From: Silene latifolia
Lineage: Eukaryota > Streptophyta > Magnoliopsida > Caryophyllales > Caryophyllaceae
Reading direction: 5' to 3'
Length of the DNA stretch: 64,000 bases
Assembly (NCBI RefSeq): GCF_048544455.1
Contig: NC_133536.1
Coordinates: forward strand, 198,279,325 to 198,343,324
The first letter of the stretch is position 1. Every line of letters begins with the position of its first letter. The notes under the pieces were generated by a model. That model had not been told where the DNA came from and did no database searches. It worked only from the letters and a program-made list of their open reading frames with translations. This document shows positions 56,213 through 64,000 of this stretch, in pieces. Position numbers and translations under genes: made by a program.

Positions 56213-57486
56213 TGTTGGACTATGTGTCCTCCGACAATAATGCGATCACAACTGTTGATCATGATGGATCACATGTTTAAATCTCGTTTTAAGAATACAT
56301 GTGGGATGTAATATTTTACAGTCAACTGGTCCACACATATCGGTAATGATTGGCTGACTAGAGTTTGACATTACTGTCGTGCGACGGTGGTGATCAGTTG
56401 ATCCCCTTAGGTCATACCTAAAGGGTAACACTCTTAATTGAATATTTAATTGATCGTATGACGATACGAGTTAATTAAATTACTTTAAACTGACGGACGA
56501 TTTTGGAAGTAATATTTACGTGTCTCATTGTAATTTGATTAAATAAGATACGGTCTAAGTAATCGAATTGTTTTATTACTTAGATGAAATTATTGTTTAC
56601 AGAAACAATTGAAACTGAATGAATAATTTATTATAAATACAAGATGTTGTGATTTATAAATTGTTAAACCATTTTGGTACAAGTAATTGTGAATTACTAT
56701 GTTAATTTTTTATAAGTGACATATTTTATTAATATGTTGATTTTTAATTGTTAAAAATACATTTTATATATAAGATGTCATGTAATGTGTCACATGTGAC
56801 ATATTGACAAAATCACAAATAAAATGGACTCATCCATTTTATGTGTGTATACCGAAATGGAGGGTGTATTAGGATAAAATTGTGTTGATTATTTATAAGT
56901 GGAAAACATAATTATGAAACCTACACCTAGCCTTGCATGCCTATATTCTTGGTTAGAGAATCAAGCCCATGCATAGGGCACCCTCCCCACACCAACTGGT
57001 TTTGCCTTCTAAAGAGAGCCAAATGGGTTCTTTCATTATTCATTCGTACAATTCTTATTTCTAGTGTAAGAAATAAAAACTCTCTACACATCTTATGAAA
57101 TTAGAGAGATAAAAACTCCAAAAATTCCTTCCTCTATTTTACCGAAATAATAGACTACAAAATAAATATTTTGGGTCAATTTTTAGTAAGATTATTATTA
57201 TTCTAGATCTAATAATATTAATCTATTAAGGGGTTATCTTGGGTATTCATCTTTGGGAGAGATTCTATCTTTGAATCTTTGTTCATCCATATAAGGAAAG
57301 CTCAAGAACAAGTAAGAAGGAGATCTTACTTGTGCCCTTTGATCCGAAATTTTATAGTAAGGAAAACGATTTCTTCTCTATATTTATTTATGTTTGCATG
57401 CATAAGATCTAAATTTATTTTTATGACAAAATTAAATTATAACATATTTGAATATGTTGAGTATAATGAGATATAGATTTCTAACA
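56213..57486 (+). repeat. 3' LTR of the decayed copia element, 1274 bp
   Basis: Begins TGTTGGACTATG after the polypurine tract AAGTGGGAGA and ends GATTTCTAACA, with GTTAA as the possible target duplication. TATAAATAC at 56632-56640 is the likely TATA box, in the same orientation. Confidence 0.8.
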
Positions 57487-57715
57487 GTTAATAGAACAAA
57501 ACGTCTTGCTTGTGACGGCTAATCCCGTCACAAGCTGAAGACCTTTCACAAAAAGAGAGAGGGGACAAGATGGGGCACCCCCATGTGCTCCGCCACTCAC
57601 CTCTTATGGGTATTTTGTGAGAGAAAATGGTATCCGTCACAAGGTTGTGACGGATATCGCCGTCTTCAATTTGATTTTGTGTTAATAGAAAATGAATAAT
57701 TAGTGGTGAAGTCCA
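57487..57715. mobile_element. Probable MITE with GTGACGG palindromes
   Basis: CTTGTGACGG...CCGTCACAAG at 57507-57535 and CCGTCACAAGGTTGTGACGG at about 57636-57655 are short palindromes near the ends of a non-coding block. GTCTTGC and CGTCTTC lie outside them. Edges uncertain. Confidence 0.4.
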
Positions 57716-57811
57716 AACTTCAAACTTCTTTTTTTTGGTGAAAATGTGAATCTCATTAAAATCAAGTATAGCACACCATACACTTATCATAATCCATCAT
57801 AAGCTAAATTA

Positions 57812-60800
57812 CTAAGCTAGTACATTTTGTAGCCAAGCCTTACATTTCATGCTTCCCTTATCAAACTCGCCTTTGTTCACTCGAATTTTAATCAGTTGCT
57901 GAACTCCTTTCACAACATGTCGTGGTTGGGTAATGTAATTCTCCAATCTACATTTGTTCCTACAGTTCCAAATACTGTAAATGAGACCAGCAATTGCAGC
58001 CATTACCACCTGCTTTTTCATCAAAGATCGACATCTCCATCTAATAATCCAGTCCATTACATCTCCTTGCCAGTGAATTTGGAGCCAACGCTGCAAATGT
58101 ATCAAACACTGCATACTAAACACGCAATCAAAGAACAAGTGTCTGTGGGTTTCCAACTGCATTCCACACAAGTAGCACACCCCAGCAGTACTAGCACCAA
58201 ACTTTTGCAGTCTATCTTGCGTTAAGAACCGTTGCTGGACATAAATCCAAGTACTAAAGTTGTGCTTAGGTAAGCAAACTCTATTCCAAACCATAGGTAC
58301 CCAATCTTTCTTGGAACAAGGACCAAGTAACCATTGATACCCGTTCTGAATAGAGTAGTTCCAATCCCAAACTCCATTCAAAAAACCTGGCTTAAGGATA
58401 TCCTTAACCTTGCAAATCTGTCTCCACGTCCAACTAGAATTCTGAGTAGGCTCGTACATCCACCATTCATGATGCTTTATATAAATGTGATGCACCCATT
58501 GAACCCAGAGACTCTCCTTCTTACTATGAATCCACCACGCATATTTGCCTATCAATGCAACATTCCACAGATGGCAATTAATGATACCTAACCCACCCTG
58601 TTCCTTAGGTAAACAACAAGTCTCCCAAGCAACAGGAGGAGAATTCTTATACTCAACATGCCCAGCCCAAAGATAGTTCCTGCAGATGCATTCTACCTTG
58701 TGGATGACACCCTTTGGTAACAAAAAGATCCTAGCCCAGTAAGCATGCATCTGAGTTAGTACTGCCTTAACCAAGACCAACCTCCCTGCATAGCTAAGAT
58801 GTTTAGCTCCCCAACCTCTAATCCGTGCTACAATTTTGTCCACTACCTTATTGCAATCAGCAACACTCAGTCTCTTGGAAGAAATTGGGACACCCAAATA
58901 TCTAAAAGGGAACTGCCCCATCTTCAAACCTGCAAGCCTGACTAATTGAGTAGCTAGATTGTCATCAACACCATTAAAATACATGTCTGACTTGGCCTTA
59001 TTCATACATAGGCCAGATGCTTCAGAGAATGTCAGAAAAGCTCTCAAAATGATAGTAATGGAAGTTGTATCAGCTCTGCAGAACAACAAAAGATCATCTG
59101 CGAAGGCAAGATGACTTAGCTTCAGTCCCCTACATAAGGAATGATATCTGAAATCAGGTTTCTCAGTAACAACCCTGAGTATCCTAGAGAAATACTCTAA
59201 ACACAGCGTGAAAAGCAAAGGAGATATGGGATCCCCTTGCCTCAAACTCCGCTGTCCCTTAAAATACCCAAAGTGTGACCCATTCAAAGAAATGGTGAAG
59301 GATGTTGTGGTAACACACACCATAATCCACTGGATCATCTGATCAGGGAACTCAAGAGCAATCAGCATATCCTTAATAAAGGCCCATATAATGGAATCAT
59401 AAGCCTTTTTGAGATCAATTTTAAGCATGGCTCTAGGTGTGCAAGATTTCCTCCCATAAAGCCTTACCAAATCCTGACAGATAAGAATATTATCAACAAT
59501 CTCTCTATCTTTAATAAAGGCACTCTGATTCATACTAACAATGTCCATCAACACTCCAGACAACCTTTTACAAATGAGTTTTGAGATGCATTTGTAAATG
59601 ACGTTGTAACAAGTAATAGGTCGAAATTCATGGACTGAATTGGGGCAATCCACCTTTGGAATAAGTGTAAGCACAGTAGCATTCACTTACTGTAACAGTC
59701 TGCCAGTCCTGAAGAATTCTTTAACAGACTTAGTCACATCATCTCCAATGATGTCATACGCATCTCTGAAAAAACCAGCAGAATAGCCGTCAGGGCCAGG
59801 AGCCTTCTCCACAGGAATAGAGAAGAGTGCTGCCCTAATGTCATCATCAGTTACCTGCTGAACCATCCCTCTAGCATGCTCAGCAGTCACTACACTGCCC
59901 TGTTTAACAACAGCAGGACACACTGAGACAACCTCAGTAGAGCTACCTAACAACTCCTGATAGTACTCAACAAAGGCATGCTCAATGGTAGCAACCTCAG
60001 TACACATCACTCCATGCATATCTTTAATCTTTAGAACTTTATTCTGGGCACGTCTTGCTTTAATGGTACTATGAAAGTACCTGGTGTTGTCATCAGCTAG
60101 ATTAACCCACTGTGCTTTAGATTTTTGTACAAGGAAAAGAATCCTGGCATCATCAAGCTCTTTGTAGGAATCAGCTGCAAATCTCTCCTCAGCTTGAAGC
60201 TGCACATTCCTAGGATCATTGTGCAACTGTTTCTGGATGCTTTCCAACAACAATTTAGCAACCATGGCAGAATTATCAATATCCCCATATCTCCCATTAT
60301 TCAGCTTCTTCAAGGGGTGCTTCAGATACTTGAGCTTTTTGACCAGCTGAAACATATAACAGCCATAAACAGGTTGTTTCCAAATCTCCATGACAATGTT
60401 CTTAAACTCAGCATGTTTCCTCCACATATTAAAATATTTAAAAGGACCCTTTCTTCTCTCAATAACCTCCCCTAGCTCAATCAAGCAAGGACTATGATCA
60501 TAAAGCCCCCCAGGAAGGAAAGTAACAATACCATTAGGACCATTCAAGATCCACTCATCATTTGCCAGAACCCTATCAATCCTACTATAAACCTTAGCAT
60601 CACCCTCCTGTGTATTGTTCCAGGTGAAGTAGGCACCTTTAGAGACCAGGTCATATAAGCCACACACATCCACACAGTTCTGAAACCCTTTAACCTCAGC
60701 ATCAGTCACCTGAGACCCAATCCTTTCATCCACATACATAACATTGTTAAAATCCCCCATTACAAGCCAAGGTCCATGGACATTAGCTTTCATAGCAATT

Positions 60801-61174
60801 AAAGAGTCTCAAAGAGCAACTCTATCAGAATCAGCATTACACCCATACACCAAAGAGCAAGTCCATCCAAACCCATTCACCAAATTAGTAACCTGAGCAT
60901 GAATGACCTGCAGATCCTTCCTAATACAAGTAACCATAACCTGTGAGGAATCCTACATCAACCAAATTCTACCACTATCTTTTACCTCACTATTATCAAT
61001 AATATGCCAGGGACTGCTAAACCCAGCTTGAATTCTATCTTTATTCTTTATTTTGACCCTGGTTTTAACCAAACCAAACAGGCTTAATTTATTAATATGC
61101 AAGAATCTCCTAATATCACCTTGCTTATTCCACTTATTAAGGCCTCTAACATTCCAAAATCCTATATTAACCAT
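57812..61174 (-). pseudogene. LINE ORF2: endonuclease and reverse transcriptase, three in-frame stops
   Basis: One continuous frame of 1120 codons, broken only by stops at 60953-60955 (TAG), 60809-60811 (TGA) and 59687-59689 (TAA). The endonuclease starts NIGFWNVRGLNKWNKQ. GDFNNV, SRIDRVL and DHSPC follow, but the usual catalytic Glu (LVETR) is Lys here (LVKTR). RT has KAPGPDGY, YKCISKLICKRL, LKIDLKKAYDSI, LRQGDPISPLLF and the catalytic FADDLLLF. The C-terminus is the zinc-binding domain (WNRVCLPKHNF; CYLCGMQLETHRHLFFDC). The stops fit single C-to-T or G-to-A changes from Trp, Arg and Gln codons. It would nick target DNA and copy the RNA; this copy cannot. Confidence 0.92.
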
Positions 61175-62401
61175 TTCGAATGATTGTTGATCTCCCCTTC
61201 CCCATACTATTTAACAAACTTTGCCTCAAGGACTGCTGAATAACTTCAAGTACAGTAGGGCCTCCCTGACTGCTTCCCCTCCCTAATCTAGACATGCGAT
61301 GAACCAGACTAGCTGGTGAAGCCATCTCCTTGCCTCTGAAAGAGATGGGGGTAACCATCACAGGGGGGTTACACTTTGGCAGAACCACTGCTTCCTGCAC
61401 AGGCTCCACACATTGCACAGGAGCAACCTGCACAGGGACAACAACTGGCTTCACAGGTACCTGAGCTTTAGGCCTCCAAACTTTCTGAGCAGGTTTCTTA
61501 CGAACCTCAGCAGCACGCTTCCTACACATAGCAGCATCATGTCCAATGCCTGAACATTGAGAACAAACCAGGGGTTTTCATTCATAGGAGACCTCCTGCA
61601 ACTGCACCACATCCTTATCATCAATGAATTCAATCTTATCAGGTAAGAGATGCCCCAATTTCACTTCCACCATGAACCTGGCATACTCCAAATACTCCTT
61701 CTTCTCAGTAGCACGATCAGGTCTAATAGGTGTACCTATCATGCTAACTATCTTAGGTAAAGCTTTTCCCCAAAATTTAAGGTCCAAATTATACAATCGC
61801 ACCCAAATTCGCACCAAATCAGGTTTATCCTTCACACATTTCACATCAGGTTGCCAATCTCTAATAATAAACGGTTTATTATCAAACAATAACTGTTCAG
61901 ACTGAAGCACAGAATCCTTATCCTCTTGTTTACTAAATCGAACAATGCAAACACCATTAGCTTGAAATGCAACTTTATCAATTGATAAATCCTTCCAAAT
62001 TCTTCGAACATAGCCATCCATAACATGATTAAGAGGATTAGTTCCCAAAACAAAGCAGAATACAGACGAAGACCAGAACTCAAGCTCACCTTGGACGTCC
62101 CCTGTTTCAATTTTGACGCGAGGTTGTTCCAATGGCGTTCCTGTTTTCGCGCCAACTGTCTTCCACTCCGTTTCAGTCGTAACAATAATTTCCGGTACTG
62201 CACTCACTTCCTTGCTCAAATTAAATGATCGTAACTCCGCTGTCTTAGAACTCTCGGCTGCTGTAACTTCAGCAGCAATCTCTCTTAATTCTGTAATATG
62301 TATCGTATTACTACTATTTTTGTGTTTATTATTTGATGAACTAGTATCTTTGTGTTTTGTGGAGTATTATTATTATTTACAGTCCTTCGATTTCTCGCCA
62401 T
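61167..62401 (-). pseudogene. LINE ORF1: RNA-binding protein with CCHC knuckle, broken
   Basis: The likely start is ATG at 62401, only 35 nt from the element end. The frame is lost by an indel near 62335-62345 and resumes on the frame open at 62219 (its apparent first residue is a TTG, not a true start). The DUF4283-like domain spans about 62100-61700 (ELEFWSSSVFCFVLG; RIWVRLYNLDLKFWGKALPK). A TGA at 61578-61580, where a Trp codon is expected, precedes the zinc knuckle CSQCSGIGHDAAMC. The C-terminal part runs to TAA at 61167. ORF1 proteins coat LINE RNA. Confidence 0.85.
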
Positions 62402-62449
62402 TGCTGAAAAAATTGAAGAATTGTAAGCTTTCTCTCAACTTCAAACTTC

Positions 62450-63134
62450 ACAAGAAAAGGTTAAGTTAACGGAAGAATTTTTTTCGGACGGAAAGCGTTA
62501 CTCGGGTCCTTATAGCTCTGCCTTGGTATTTGAGGTCCTTATAGCTATCATTCTCCCTATTTTAGGTCCCAATTGTGTACTTATCTCCAGATCTGTCTAT
62601 AGTAGATTTCTAGTCTCGTTATGGCTCATTGCTTTCATTTGAATGCTACTTTGGTATGTAATATTGTCGGCATCCATTTGAATGTTACTTTGGTATGTAA
62701 TACAGTCGGCAGATTTATCTGATTTTTAATCTGGTGTTAATATCATAAAGTGATAATGTTGTAGAACTGCTCCACATCTCTGTTTTATTAGCATTCTAGT
62801 CATTAAATTGTTTGTTATTTTAATCCCCAAGTCCTGAAATCATTCGATGTTAAGACGAGTCTCTGGTTGGTAGGAGGCGGACAGTTTATGGTATCTTTGG
62901 ACGGTGTATTACTTTTTTGTCTTTTTCTACCATGGTCGCTGTCTTACAGAGGTGGTTTGTTTGGGTTGGTAACTGAGGTGGTTGGGTTGGTTGTAGTAGT
63001 TTCCGTCTCGTGTTGAGTTTGTTTTTCATATAATCTGCTCCTTTGTTCCTCTGATTTCTCTAATGTCCGTATGTTAGTCTGGTTTCCTTACTGATCATTC
63101 CCAAAAATGAGACTTTCCATATTACCTCTCTTCC
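62450..63134. other. No gene recognised
   Basis: Flank of the LINE. A short repeat AATGxTACTTTGGTATGTAAT occurs at about 62641 and 62681. Confidence 0.4.
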
Positions 63135-63135
63135 A

Positions 63136-64000
63136 TCTATAAAATATAATTAAAATACTACCGTAAAATGACTAATAAACGTCACGTAGACAAAGCCACG
63201 TAGGATCCAAAAATGCAACGTAAATGTGAGCATCAAAACTCATTGCCACGTAATTGTCTTAATTTATAGATTTAATTCATTTTTCAATAAATTAATTTAA
63301 TTTATGTAACTCTTACAAATTTACATCAAAATTTCATAGTTTATAATCAATATTGACATTTTAATTGAACTTTTGTGATAAAAACATGTTAATAAATGTC
63401 ATAATTTATAATTAAAATCTATAAAATATAATTAAAAGGCTACCCTAAAATGACTAATAAACGCCACGTAGACAAAGCCACGTAGGATCCAAAAATGCCA
63501 CGTAAATGCCACGTAAATATGAGCATCAAAACTCATTGCCACGTAATTGTCTTATTTTATAGATTTAATTCATTTTTCAATAAATTAATTTAATATATGT
63601 AACTCTTACAAATTTACATCAAAATTTCATAATTTATAATCAATATTGACATTTTAGTTGAACTTTTATGATAAAAACATGTTAATAAATGTCATAATTT
63701 ATAATGAAAATTGACATTTTAATTGAAATTTTGGTAATAAAACATGTTAATAAATTAAAACTTTTCATATTACTTAATATGCACCCACCATTTTTATTTA
63801 CACTTTTTCCTATTTAATTCATTTTTTTAATTAAACATTATAATAAATTGATTAAAACTCTTCATAATATTTAACACCTACCAAATTAATTAAAATTTCT
63901 TCCTATCTAATTAATTTTTGTAATATAATATGTTAATAAATTGATTAGATTTCTTTATACTACTTAATACCCATATTTTCATTAACATTTTCCTTATTTA
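63136..64000 (+). mobile_element. Helitron 5' end, tandemly duplicated
   Basis: A|TCTATAAAATATAATTAAAA occurs at 63136 and 63418, 282 bp apart. Each is followed by GACTAATAAACG, ACAAAGCCACGTAGGATCC and GAGCATCAAAACTCATTGCC. A partial third unit (ACATTTTAATTGAA, ACATGTTAATAAAT) follows. The motif block also occurs in complement at 50663-50768. The 3' end is beyond the window. Confidence 0.6.

Larger units (their letters stand above)
51530..57486 (+). mobile_element. Decayed Ty1/copia element (left edge not located)
   Basis: The right end is a clear LTR at 56213-57486. The internal part keeps only traces: ATTAGAAACCGGTGGTGG near 52989 recalls the protease DTG region, and a GAG-pre-integrase-like stretch lies near 53350-53450. 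TATGTGGATGACATATTG at 54626-54643 encodes the RT motif YVDDIL, followed by IIGND. No ORF over 90 codons survives. No left LTR or primer-binding site is seen, so the left boundary is approximate. Confidence 0.7.
57729..62436 (-). mobile_element. Full-length L1-like LINE, 4708 bp, inactivated
   Basis: AACTTCAAACTTC at 57716-57728 and 62437-62449 is a 13-bp target duplication. A poly(A) tract (plus-strand T run 57729-57736) marks the 3' end. ORF1 and ORF2 overlap by 8 nt, as in plant L1 elements. The element is complete in length but carries one frameshift and at least four stops. Confidence 0.93.

Noticed and set aside
57896-58591. Plus-strand frames of 109 and 85 residues
   Set aside because: Antisense shadows of LINE ORF2.
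1-64000. tRNA, rRNA, CRISPR or bacterial-type operons
   Set aside because: None seen; the sequence is plant nuclear DNA with split genes and transposons.

Overview
The window is nuclear DNA of a flowering plant. It is AT-rich and crowded with nested transposable elements, and it holds only three genes I can support. Introns use GT-AG sites, plant promoter TATA boxes are present, and the repeats are typical of plants: Ty1/copia and Ty3-like LTRs, plant L1-type LINEs, Helitrons, Stowaway MITEs, Mutator MITEs and hAT. A eudicot is clear from the genes. Caryophyllales is only a hunch from the look of the LTR palindromes and MITEs.

Layout. 1-11010: a nearly complete, young Ty1/copia element of the SIRE/Maximus type on the minus strand. 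It has both LTRs (the left one cut by the window edge), primer-binding site, polypurine tract, gag, pol with one frame break, and two extra overlapping ORFs in the position where such elements carry env-like or accessory ORFs. 12117-14901: an LRR receptor-like protein with one intron and a tandemly duplicated start region. 15822-18933: a Helitron. 19364-20127: tandem repeats and a fold-back element flanked by a 68-bp direct repeat. 20827-21528: a type I MADS-box-like gene. 22735-28840: a seven-exon ERI1-like 3'-5' exoribonuclease gene (ERL1 type), with MITEs and a LINE relic in its introns and a Stowaway MITE just upstream of the start codon.

28841-39087 is a transposon graveyard: Helitron ends, an hAT-like repeat block, a small retroposon with target duplication, a solo LTR, tandem Helitrons, an hAT element with perfect 8-bp duplication, and several MITEs. 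39088-44656 is a giant inverted repeat with arms of about 2 kb. Its short loop was later filled by a 1.44-kb solo LTR that carries an array of 12-bp palindromes. 44654-46160 and 49887-50662 are a duplicated segment; the first copy contains a 5'-truncated LINE and the second shows the empty site. 47425-47968 is a Mutator-type MITE. 51530-57486 is a decayed plus-strand copia element with one clear LTR. 57729-62436 is a full-length L1-like LINE on the minus strand, killed by point mutations and a frameshift. The window ends in a tandemly duplicated Helitron 5' end.

The most unusual signal is inside the first retrotransposon. At least eleven sites share one geometry, a 9-base arm, 7-base spacer and 9-base complementary arm built on TGCAACAGT / ACTGTTGCA. 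They lie in gag, the pol linker, both accessory ORFs and the LTR, in three different reading frames and with unrelated spacers. This looks like a nucleic-acid signal (a repeated RNA stem-loop or a dimer-binding site) rather than a protein repeat. The second most unusual is the giant inverted repeat, whose TATA-like boxes point toward the loop and could give long hairpin RNA.
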